DNA of 64,000 nt, taken from the NCBI RefSeq assembly GCF_018812025.1, contig NC_063061.1, positions 39,196,793 through 39,260,792 on the forward strand, read 5' to 3'. Position 1 is the first letter of the stretch. Each line of letters starts with the position of its first letter. A program made the position numbers and the translations under genes. Origin of the DNA: Megalobrama amblycephala (Eukaryota; Chordata; Actinopteri; Cypriniformes; Xenocyprididae). The notes beneath the pieces were generated by a model. That model was not told the DNA's origin and searched no databases. It saw nothing but the letters and a program-made list of their open reading frames with translations. Of the stretch, positions 38,019 to 48,487 are shown piece after piece.

Positions 38019-38694
38019 TTATATATTTCTATGAGTTGAGCACATATGAGCTTCATTAAGTTAGTCATCTTTATTCTGTCTTCAACTATTTAACTTTTTC
38101 AGTTGTCTAAAAACTTCCCTTGAATAACTGCTAGTCAGACTAGTTGTAAGGACTTCCAGCTGGCTCCTGGTCATAGTTACTCCTGAGAAACTCGTTACTG
38201 TGAGTTAGACACGTGTCGATTATAATTACAAATGTTGCTTCTGTTTACCATTTTAATGTGCTGTTGATGAAGAACTGATGAACGGCTCGACAGAAAACTG
38301 GTTTAAAGAGGACAGACTCTCGAGACCTAAACTACGTTTCCCATCATTCCCTGTGGCAGTGCAGGAATACACAGATAAAGTGCCGTCCTTGTGTTTGCAC
38401 TGGCGTGTCTTGTGTTGGTGTGGTGACTCATGGGTGTTCGGGCTGGTTAACCCATGACATCATCCACATGTGTTTGTATTTGTGGTTGAGTTTAGTCATT
38501 CAGACTCTCAGAAGTGTTCGAACTCTGATGAAAATCACAGCGCAGAATCCATCAGATCTCACTGATCTCCTTCATCTCAGTGTTTTCTTCAACACTTGTG
38601 TCTATATGTGTGACTGTAATCACAGCTGAACGTTCAAATGTGTTTTTATGTGATGTTTTTTAAAGCTGTATTTATACTTTCTCTCTTCCTGCAG
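38019..38694 (+). other. End of LHFPL2 intron 1
   Basis: Unique sequence ending in a good acceptor, 'tttctctcttcctgcag' (38694). Confidence 0.6.
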
Positions 38695-38890
38695 TTGTGT
38701 TTGTGAGATGATGGTCAAACTTCCGCACTAAGATGTAGAATCCAGACGAGGAGGAGGAAGAGAGACAGAAAGAGGAAGGAACTCCAACACACAAAGAAGA
38801 AGAAAAGAGAGAGAGAGAGAGAGCTGTTTCAACCTCTCCGGTCATCCGTCAGAAATCCCCACAGTGACCTTTGACCTCAGCCGCCGCACC

Positions 38891-41179
38891 ATGTGTCATG
38901 TGATCGTGACGTGCCGCTCGATGCTGTGGACACTGCTCAGCATCGTGGCCGCGTTCAGCGAGCTAATCGCCTTCATGAGCACCGACTGGCTGGTGGGATT
39001 CCCGCGGACGCCGGACGCCGTGTTCTCTCCGCACGGGGCGACGGCGGCGGGCGAGGCGTACCGCCCCACGCTGGGCATCTACGGCCGCTGCATCCGGCTG
39101 CCCCACCTGCGGCGCGGCGTTCTGTGCGGGCCGTACGCCGTGCACTTCGGAGAGATCGCCAGCGGGTTCTGGCAGGCCACCTCCATCTTCCTGGCGGCCG
39201 GAATTCTGCTGCTGTGCGCCGTGGCCTTCATATCCGTCTTCACCATGTGCTTCCAGAGCATCATGAAGAAAAGCATCTTCAATGTGTGTGGACTCCTGCA
39301 GGCCATCGCAGGTGAGATCGTGGTTTCGAGGGATTTCACCGCGGTAAAGGGCTGTTCACACCAAGAGCGATGACTATATCAGCGTTCACCCCAGATATCG
39401 TTCTGTTTATTATAAGCTCGCGACTGTAAATCCTCAAGCTCTTTTCTGATTGGCTGTTAATGTTCCAGAGTATTTTTTCTATTTACTTCCACTTAATTTC
39501 TCAAACAGTCTTCAGTTTTCGTTCAGTAACGTTCAATAGTAGAACTAAATCAACCAGCTGTGAATCACTGCAGTGTTTGATAGAAGAAACTGTTTTTAAA
39601 GCTAATTGATACTCACTTAATTAAAGCTTATTGATACTCATCCCATAATGCATTGGGAATGATGAACCATACAAGACTGACTTGACTAAAGCTGACCTAG
39701 TTAAAATGACCATTTCAGACAGCTCAGATACACAGGACAGCACCAGCGTCCAACATCATTACAGTAGATTAATAATAAATCGGCACTGATGCAGTTGCTA
39801 GGGTGTTCTGGATGGTTGCTTGGGCATTGCCATGTTGTTGATAGGCAGTTGCTAGGGTGTTCTGGGTGGTAACTGAGGCATTATGTAATTGTTATGGTGT
39901 TCTGGGTGGTTGCTATGGAGTTATGTGGTTGTTAGGCAGTTGATAGGGTGTTCTGGATGGTTGCTAGGGCATTGCCATGTGGTTGATAGGCATTTGCTAG
40001 GGTGTTCTGGGTGGTTGCTAGGGCATTATGTAATTGTTATGGTGTTCTGGGTGGTTGCTAGGGAGTTATGTGGTTGTTAGGCAGTTGATAGTGTGTTCTG
40101 GATGGTTGCTAGGGTGTTGCTATGTTGTTGCTAGGGTGTTCTTGGTGGTTACTAGGGCATTATTTCATTTCTAGGATGTTCTGGGTGGTTGTTAGGGAGT
40201 TATATAGTTTCTAGGTAGTTGATAGGGTGTTCTGAATGGTTGCTTGGGTGTTGCTATGTGGTTGCTAGGGTGTTCTGGGTGATTGCTAGGGCGTTATTTA
40301 TTTGCTACATGTTCTGGGTGGTTGCTAGAGAGTTATGTGGTTGCTAGGCAGTTGCTAGGGTATTCTGGATGGTTACTATGGCATTAAGTAATTGCTAGGG
40401 TGTTCTGGTTGATTGCTAGGGAGTTGTTGTGGTTGCTAGGCAGTTTCTAGGATGTTCTGGTGGTTGCTAGGGTGTTGTTAAGCAGTTGCTAGGGTGTTCT
40501 GGTGGTTGCTAGGTGTTGTTAAGCAGTTGCGAGGGTGTTCTCTGAGTTTTTGTCTAGTGTGAGTGTAGGACGTTCACGGTTGATGATATTGTAGAGTTGA
40601 TCTGTGTGTGTGTGGAACAGGTCACATGGGATGATGAGGTCACTTCATCTGTTTTCCAGAATATTCTGCTGATATGTGAGTCAGTCTGACCTCTGACCCT
40701 GAGAAGAGGGCTGATGGGTATTTGACTCTGTGATGACATCATAGCTAACGCCAGGTGTGGAAGGATTCGTGAAAATCTTCTTAAGAAGTTGAGAAATAAA
40801 GTTGTGAGAAGTTTGTCAGAAGTCTAATTCTTGAAAATTTCCTAAGAGGTTCTCAAGTATTTACGAACATCTTATTTCTTTCTTCGGGACATGAGGCTTC
40901 AGTGTCTAACAGCTCAATGTCTGTGTGTGTGTGCTGCAGATCACGTAATAATCACAGTAACCATGCTGTGTGTGTGTGTGTGTGTGTGAAGCGCAGCATC
41001 AGTCATTGATTAGAGGAGGGTAGACATGTAGATGTTCATCAGTGATGGAGCTGCTGCTGCTGTCTGATGGTTCTTCACCCGCGACCGAAGGGGTCAGAGG
41101 TCAGGATGATGTTTTGAGTTGAAACAGGCTGGTTCTGACAGATTTACAGATCCAGTGTGTGTGTCTGTGTGTGACGGTC

Positions 41180-41221
<42 letters not shown>

Positions 41222-44200
41222 AGCTCTGAGACCTTCAGACCCTCAACAACATGTGGAAAGAATTTATGACCTACTTTCATTTCCTTGTATTATACTAAAC
41301 ACACACACACACAGAGAGAGAGAGAGTCTTGTGTGTTATTGTCAGGTAAAGACGCCCTTAAACAACACATTTGAACCATGAACTGTGATTGGTCGCTTCA
41401 GGTGCCAGTCAGATGGTCTCTTCCTATGTAAGTGGGCGGGAATAAACTTGATCTGTGAGCATGTCAGGTTCATCTTCAGGGTAACTTGAGCGTTTAGAGT
41501 TGGCCTGATTTACTTTGAGTACGAGCTGGATTTCAATAGATCTGATGAACTGACTGACGAATGATGATGAAACTGTCCTTTCGTCCGTCCGTCTGTCTGT
41601 CTGTTTGTCCGTCTGTCTGTCTGTCTGTTCATCTGTCTGTCCGTTCGTCTGTCTGTCCTTTCGTCTGTCCATTCGTCTGTCTTTCTGTTCTGTCCGATTG
41701 TCTGTCTGTCCTTTCGTCCTTCCGTCTGTCTGTCTGTCCGTTCGTCTGTCTTTCTGTTCTGTCCATTCGTCTGTCTGTCCATCTGTCCATTCGTCTGTCT
41801 TTCCGTTCTGTCTGTTTGTCTGTCTGTCCGTTCATCTGTCTGTCCTTTCGTCCTTCCGTCTGTCTGTCTGTCCGTTCGTCTGTCTTTCTGTTCTGTCCAT
41901 TCGTCTGTCTGTCCATCTGTCCATTCGTCTGTCTTTCCGTTCTGTCCGTTCATCTGTCTGTCCATTCGTCTGTTCGTCTGTCCATTCGTCTGTCTTTCTG
42001 TTCTGTCCGTTCGTCTGTCCTGTCCTTTCGTCTGTCTGTCCATTCGTCTATCTGTCCTTTCGTCTGTTCGTCTGTCCATTAGTCTGTCTTTCCGTTCTGT
42101 CTGTTTGTCTGTCTGTCCGTTCATCTGTCTGTCCTTTCGTCCTTCCGTCTGTCTGTCTGTCCGTTCGTCTGTCTTTCTGTTCTGTCCATTCGTCTGTCTG
42201 TCCATCTGTCCATTCGTCTGTCTTTCCGTTCTGTCCGTTCATCTGTCTGTCCATTCGTCTGTTCGTCTGTCCATTCGTCTGTCTTTCTGTTCTGTCCGTT
42301 CGTCTGTCCTGTCCTTTCGTCTGTCTGTCCATTCGTCTATCTGTCCTTTCGTCTGTTCGTCTGTCCATTAGTCTGTCTTTCCGTTCTGTCTGTTTGTCTG
42401 TCTGTCCGTTCATCTGTCTGTCCTTTCGTCCTTCCGTCTGTCTGTCTGTCCGTTCGTCTGTCTTTCTGTTCTGTCCATTCGTCTGTCTGTCCATCTGTCC
42501 ATTCGTCTGTCTTTCCGTTCTGTCCGTTCATCTGTCTGTCCATTCGTCTGTTCGTCTGTCCATTCGTCTGTCTTTCTGTTCTGTCCGTTCGTCTGTCCTG
42601 TCCTTTCGTCTGTCTGTCCATTCGTCTATCTGTCCTTTCGTCTGTTCGTCTGTCCATTCGTCTGTCTTTCCGTTCTGTCTGTTTGTCTGTCTGTCCGTTC
42701 ATCTGTCTGTCCTTTCGTCCTTTCGTCTGTCTGTCCGTTCGTCTGTCTTTCCGTTCTGTCTGTTTGTCTGTCTGTCCTTTCGTCCTTTCGTCTGTCTGTC
42801 CATTCGTCTATCTGTCCTTTCGTCTGTTCGTCTGTCCATTCGTCTGTCTTTCCGTTCTGTCTGTTTGTCTGTCTGTCCGTTCATCTGTCTGTCCTTTCGT
42901 CCTTTCGTCTGTCTGTCCGTTCGTCTGTCTTTCCGTTCTGTCTGTTTGTCTGTCTGTCCGTTCATCTGTCTGTCCTTTCGTCCTTTCGTCTGTCTGTCCG
43001 TTCGTCTGTCCTGTCCGTTCGTCTGTTCGTCCATTCGTCTGTCTGTCCTTTCGTCTGCTTATCTGTCCATTCGTCTGTCTTTCTGTTCTGTCCGTTCGTC
43101 TGTCCTGTCCTTTCGTCTGTCTGTCCATTCGTCTATCTGTCCTTTCGTCTGTCCATCTGTCCATTCGTCTGTCTTTCTGTTCTGTCCGTTTGTCTGTTTG
43201 TCCGTTCCTCTGTCCTGTCCTTTTGTCTGTTCATCTGTCTGTCCATTCGTCTGTCTTTCTGTTCTGTCCGTTCGTTCGTCTGTCCTGTCCTTTCGTCTGT
43301 CTGTCCATTCGTCTATCTGTCCTTTCGTCTGTCCATTCGTCTGTCTTTCTGTTCTGTCCGTTTGTCTGTTTGTCCGTTCGTCTGTCCTGTCCTTTCGTCT
43401 GTTCATCTGCCTGTCCGTTCGTCTGTCTGTCCTTTCGTCCTTTCGTCTGTCTGTCCGTTCGTCTGTCTTTCCGTTCTGTCTGTTTGTCTGTCTGTCCGTT
43501 CGTCTGTCTTTCCGTTCTGTCTGTTTGTCTGTCTGTCCGTTCGTCTGTCCTGTCCTTTCGTCTGTTCGTCCATTCGTCTGTTCGTCCATTCGTCTGTCTG
43601 TCCTTTCGTCTGCTTATCTGTCCATTCGTCTGTCTGTCTTTTCGTCTATCTGTCCATTCGTCTGTCTTTCTGTTCTGTCCGTTTGTCTGTTTGTCCGTTC
43701 GTCTGTCCTGTCCTTTCGTCTGTTCATCTGTCTGTCCATTCGTCTGTCTGTCCTTTCGTCTGTCTGTCCTTTCGTCTGTCCATCTGTCCATTCGTCTCTC
43801 TTTCCGTTCTGTCCATTCATCTGTCTGTCTGTCTGTCCTTTTTGTCTGTCTGTCTGTTCGTCTGTCCTTTCGTCTGTCTGTCCATTCATCTGTCTTTCCG
43901 TTCGTCCATCTGTCCATTCGTCTGTCTTTCCGTTCTGTCCGTTTGTCTGTCTATTCGTCTGTCTTTCCGTTCTGTCCGTTCATCTGTCTGTCCTTTTGTC
44001 TGTTCGTCTGTCCATTCGTCTGTCCTGTCCGTTCGTCTGTCCTGTCCTTTTGTCTGTTTGTCTGTCTGTCCATTTGTCTGTCTGTCCTTTCGTCTGTCCT
44101 TTCGTCTGTCCATTCGTCTGTCTTTTCGTTCTGTCCGTTTGTCTGTCTATTCGTCTGTCTTTCCGTTCTGTCCGTTCATCTGTCTGTCCTTTTGTCTGTT

Positions 44201-45765
44201 CGTCTGTCCATTCGTCTGTCCTGTCCGTTCGTCTGTCCTGTCCTTTTGTCTGTTTGTCTGTCTGTCCATTTGTCTGTCTGTCCATTCGTCTGTCCATTCG
44301 TCTGTCTTTCCGTTCTGTCCGTTCATCTGTCTGTCCTTTCGTCTGTTCGTCTGTCCTTTCGTCTTTCCGTTCTGTCCGTTCATCTGTCTATTCGTCTGTC
44401 TTTCCGTTCTGTCCGTTCATCTGTCTGTCCGTTCGTCTGTCTGTCCTTTCGTCTGCTTATCTGTCCATTCGTCTGTCTGTCCTTTCGTCTATCTGTCCAT
44501 TCATCTGTCTTTCTGTTCTGTCCGTTTGTCTGTTTGTCCGTTCGTCTGTCCTGTCCTTTCGTCTGTTCATCTGTCTGTCCATTCGTCTGTCTGTCCTTTC
44601 GTCTGTCTGTCCTTTCGTCTGTCCATCTGTCCATTCGTCTCTCTTTCCGTTCTGTCCATTCATCTGTCTGTCCTTTTTGTCTGTCTGTCTGTTCGTCTGT
44701 CCTTTCGTCTGTCTGTCCATTCATCTGTCTTTCCGTTCGTCCATCTGTCCATTCGTCTGTCTTTCTGTTCTGTCCGTTTGTCTGTCTATTCGTCTGTCTT
44801 TCCGTTCTGTCCGTTCATCTGTCTGTCCGTTCGTCTGTCTGTCCTTTTGTCTGTTCGTCTGTCCATTCGTCTGTCCTGTCTGTTCGTCTGTCCTGTCCTT
44901 TTGTCTGTTTGTCTGTCTGTCCATTTGTCTGTCTGTCCTTTCGTCTGTCCTTTCGTCTGTCTTTCCGTTCTGTCCGTTCATCTGTCTATTCGTCTGTCCT
45001 TTCGTCTGTCCATTCGTCTGTCCATTCGTCTGTCTTTCCGTTCTGTCCGTTCATCTGTCTGTCCTTTCGTCTGTTCGTCTGTCCATTCGTCTGTCCTTTC
45101 GTCTTTTCGTCTGTCTGTCTGTCCGTCTGTCCGTTCGTCTGTCTTTCCATTCTGTCCGTTCATCTGTCTATTTGTCTGTCTTTCCGTTCTGTCCGTTCAT
45201 CTGTCTGTCCGTTCGTCTGTCTGTCCTTTCGTCTGTTCGTCTGTCCATTCGTCTGTCCTGTCCGTTCGTCTGTCCTGTCCTTTTGTCTGTTTGTCTGTCT
45301 GTCCATTTGTCTGTCTGTCCGTTCATCTGTCTTTCCGTTCTGTCCGTTCATCTGTCTATTTGTCTGTCTTTCCGTTCTGTCCGTTCATCTGTCTATTTGT
45401 CTGTCTTTCCGTTCTGTCCGTTCGTCTGTCTTTCCATTCTGTCCGTTCGTCTGTCTGTCTGTCTGTATTTTTGTTCATCTGTCTGTCTGTCTGTCTGTCT
45501 GTCTGCAGGTCTGTTCCTGATTCTGGGTCTGATGCTGTATCCCGCTGGTTGGGGTTCTGATAAGGTCCAGCTGTACTGCGGTCCAGACGCGTCTCCCTAT
45601 AAGCTGGGCCTGTGCTCCATGGGTTGGGCGTTCTACACGGCGCTGGGCGGCACCGTCCTCACCTTCATCTGCGCCGTGTTCTCCGCACAGGCCGAGATCG
45701 CCACGTCCAGCGATAAAGTGCAGGAGGAGATCGAGGAGGGCAAGAGTCTGATCTGTCTGCTGTGA
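38891..45765 (+). CDS. lhfpl2: LHFPL tetraspan subfamily member 2
   Basis: Four-pass membrane protein of the LHFPL tetraspan family. The biochemical role is poorly defined; LHFPL2 is linked to reproductive-tract development in mouse (known). Exon 2 runs from about 38695 with its ATG at 38891 (context gcaccATGt) to 39311, and exon 3 is 45509-45765. Together they give 678 nt and 225 aa (human 228). An upstream in-frame ATG at 38864 would add nine residues, but the start [19 protein letters not shown] is the conserved one. Membrane segments are near residues 10-32, 94-118, 129-152 and 179-201. Hallmarks: [47 protein letters not shown], and the C-terminal tail [15 protein letters not shown]. Residues 36-60 form a GC-rich variable extracellular loop. 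Intron 2 (39312-45508) carries two repeat arrays, one of which makes up the acceptor tract. Confidence 0.97.
39312..39784. other. LHFPL2 intron 2, 5' unique part
   Basis: No repeat or gene recognised. Confidence 0.5.
39785..40545. repeat. 'gttgctagggtgttctggg' minisatellite in LHFPL2 intron 2
   Basis: Degenerate tandem of about 40-bp units built from 'ttgctagggtgttctgg', 'gtggttgctagggca' and 'ttatgtggttg'. In reverse complement it resembles the 41-bp unit in DMGDH intron 4 ('agggtgttctgagtgtttt'). Confidence 0.92.
40546..41574. other. LHFPL2 intron 2, middle part with (GT)n at 41180-41218
   Basis: Otherwise unique sequence. No gene recognised. Confidence 0.5.
41575..45505. repeat. 3.9-kb TCTG/TCCG/TTCG tetranucleotide-derived array ending at the LHFPL2 acceptor
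   Basis: Mixture of gtctgtctgtcc, gttcgtctgtc, tttccgttctgtcc and ttcatctgtc blocks. A 289-bp superunit is visible at the 5' side: the marker 'tgtccatt(a/c)gtctgtctttcc' recurs at 42076, 42365 and 42654. The plus strand is pyrimidine-rich and stop-poor, so it carries frames of up to 1386 aa, one of which runs in frame into LHFPL2 exon 3. The last 30 bp are pure (TCTG)n joined to 'cag'. Confidence 0.98.
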
Positions 45766-46160
45766 GAGAGAGACGGGCCACGTCCGTCCTTCCCACAATC
45801 CCCGTCAGCCTGTGGAGTTCCTGTTTTACTGTTTGTGTGTCTCTCATATTAGATGATCTGATGTGTGTTCGTCTGATGTAAATAAATGTGTATATAATGT
45901 AAATATCATTCTGAAGGATTGTGGGTTCCAGTCGCCCAGAAACCACTGCGCCGCGGCGCTCGATCTCGTCCGTTTGTGAACACTGAATCGTGCCAAAATC
46001 AATCAGACGCTTCTCCAGTGCCAAATCACACTCACCTGAGATCGACTGACCCCACAGAACCAGAGACTGTACTGACCGCTGTCTGTGTGTGTGTCTGTGT
46101 GTGTGTGTGTGTGTCTGCTCTAGTTCACTAGTGTTCACCTCCATCTCTGCCAAATAAAGA
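45766..46160 (+). terminator. LHFPL2 3' UTR with AATAAA at 45881 and 46153
   Basis: Two candidate signals: 'gtaaataaatgtg' about 115 bp after the stop, and 'ccaaataaagaag' about 390 bp after it. Either may be used. Confidence 0.6.
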
Positions 46161-46258
46161 AGCCATGACTAAACACAAGCGCTTCTGTCTGTTTTTCTCT
46201 TGAACTTCCTGCAAAACACTGTGGAGTTCAGTGACCCTGCAGCACTGGTGGAAGAGAG

Positions 46259-46259
<1 letters not shown>

Positions 46260-46311
<52 letters not shown>

Positions 46312-46459
46312 ATACTTGTACAACTATCTTTATGAAGACTGGTTTCAGTTTTAGACCATCCAAGTGAGGACAAAGAGAGTAAAGTGAGGACAATTTGGCT
46401 GTTTGACATTGTGGTGTTTGACATGGACAGAGTCTGATCAGTGTTGGAATCACATGATC

Positions 46460-46492
<33 letters not shown>
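46260..46492. repeat. (GT)n at 46260-46308 and (AC)n at 46460-46492
   Basis: Two dinucleotide runs of opposite orientation in the LHFPL2-NOP14 spacer. Confidence 0.9.
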
Positions 46493-46494
<2 letters not shown>

Positions 46495-46823
46495 GCCAAA
46501 GCCTGACTCACATCCTGTGTCATTCAAAAAAGAAAGTGAGCGGCAAAGAAAATCGTCCTGATTGTTTCCAGATTTCCTTCAGTCGTTTGTGAAGCTGAAC
46601 TGTGTGCCGCTCGTGTATCATAAACTCTTCTTTTCTTATTAACCCATAATGACTCCAGCACACGCTGACCTCTGACCCGACGTGTGTTGCTGACGTACGG
46701 CATTCAGAGGCGCTTTTCCACCGTCAGACAAACGACAAAAGAGTCGAGAAAAACTCTGCAGAAACTCTGTCTGAGATATTGGACCGTAGATTTATTACAG
46801 ATTATAAACAGCATTTCAGCTCT

Positions 46824-46825
<2 letters not shown>

Positions 46826-46901
<76 letters not shown>

Positions 46902-47007
46902 GTGACCAGCAGGCTTCCATTGCAATTAGCCAACAAGTAAATACATCAGTATGGTCTAGATTAAAGATACACACACACTCAGCCTGTGTGGTGAAACATC
47001 TGGAGAG

Positions 47008-47075
<68 letters not shown>
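46826..47075. repeat. Two long (GT)n microsatellites
   Basis: GT runs at about 46826-46899 (about 37 repeats) and 47013-47075 (about 31 repeats), separated by unique sequence. Confidence 0.95.
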
Positions 47076-47077
<2 letters not shown>

Positions 47078-47224
47078 CTGGAAGAGCAGCAAATGAATTA
47101 CAAACCACAGAAGAGAAAAAACCTCGTTGGCTTGTTTGTGCAGCCTGAGCTGAGCTGCTCGTTACAGTGACGTCATCACGCGAATGCATTCATGATTACA
47201 GTGAACACACACTATAAGAAATGT

Positions 47225-47937
47225 GTTTCCGTCTAGAAAAAGAATTACTCCAAAGGGAACATTTTTCTGGAATTCTTTAATAGATAAGATGAATTGGAAG
47301 AAAGCATGCCTCTTGCCTTATAAATTTTGTGTCCCCAATAAAGTTAAAGAACTACATTTAAAAATTTTGCATAATATATACCCCACTATTGAAATTATTT
47401 ATAAATTTAGTAACACTAGTTTGAATTGTAAGTCTAGTATTGAGTCATTTGATCATCTTTTCAAGAGTTTTGCTCCGATCTGTCAATTGTTTTGGTTTTA
47501 AATCTAATTTGGTCATTGATTTAACTGTGTGATATATTCTGTTATTTTTCACATTGTAAACAAAATATAGAATATATAGGAAATTTAGTTATTTTAGTGG
47601 CAAAATATTACATTCATAAATGTAAATTTTCTTCAACACTGCCCAAATTGAACCACTTTCTCTGTGACCTTACCTATTGAATTATAACACTAAAAAAGAT
47701 TAACAACAAAAAAGTGTCAAATTTATGAATCTATATAATGATCTGATGAATGTTACATAAATTGCTTTAATACCTCTGTATTTTTATTTATTTGATTGCT
47801 TTCCTTCCACTACTTTATACATTTGTCTTCCGTCATTATTTATATTTGATGTCATCCATTGTTATATTGATATGATTAAGTTTTTCTTGTACATACTTGC
47901 AATAAAAATAAATAAATAAATAAATCACAAAATAAAA
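47225..47937 (+). mobile_element. 5'-truncated L1-type LINE, 3' end
   Basis: The frame at 47223-47501 reads LPYKFCVPNKVKELHLKILH and similar, matching the C-terminal part of L1 ORF2. A further piece in another frame (AKYYIHKCKFSSTLPKLNHF, near 47600) continues it, so the frame is broken. The fragment ends in an A-rich 'aaaataaataaataaat' tail near 47900-47930. Dead copy. Confidence 0.82.
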
Positions 47938-48248
47938 CACACAGTGAACACACACTCACAGGATTACAGCGACCCCTGCTGATGTTTTGTGTGCAACTGC
48001 AACTTTGTTTCATTGTACAAAATAAAAGACGTGGACATTTCTGCATTTTTCAAAAATGTAAAAAGATGCATTTTATTGTCACATCATATATTTATTCGTT
48101 CAAACGAGCATTTATTCATTTTAGTGCTGATTTCACCATTTTAACAGGATCTAATTACATATGATTTCACATATTTCTATGGCGCTTTAAAGAATACAGA
48201 TTGTTTCAAAGCAGTTTCGCAGTAATAAACATGAACAGAATCAAATAT
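47938..48248. mobile_element. Spacer with a short dispersed repeat at 48178-48245
   Basis: The segment holds 'gcgctttaaagaatacagat' and 'tgtttcaaagcag', then 'gcagtaataaacatgaac', related to 30369-30432 and inverted relative to 27336-27407. The rest is unremarkable. Confidence 0.5.
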
Positions 48249-48299
<51 letters not shown>

Positions 48300-48487
48300 C
48301 GCGCAGTTCCTCTCCCGACCGCAGGAGGCGATAATCGCCCCATCAGCGTCTGTCCTCCGCGTGCTCGTGTGCGCAGCGTGTGAGTTTGTGATGATGAACA
48401 GATGAAACGCTCTAACGCTTGTTTTAAAGATTATAATGATTAAATGATCATATCGATCTCTTATTCAGTGTCCGATCGGCGAGTTTA
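48249..48487 (+). promoter_or_regulatory. NOP14 promoter region and 5' UTR
   Basis: A (GT)n run passes directly into (GC)n at 48249-48303, then a CpG-containing segment ('cctctcccgaccgcagg', 'gtcctccgcgtgctcgtgt') leads to the start codon. No TATA box is seen, as expected for a housekeeping gene. Confidence 0.5.

Noticed and set aside
38893..39315. Alternative-frame 140-aa protein over LHFPL2 exon 2
   Set aside because: A GC-rich shadow frame; the conserved LHFPL2 frame is the overlapping one that starts at 38891.
41605..45765. A 1386-aa protein ([11 protein letters not shown] repeats) fused to the LHFPL2 C-terminus
   Set aside because: It is intronic tetranucleotide repeat without stops; the normal splice at 39311-45509 gives the conserved LHFPL2 protein.
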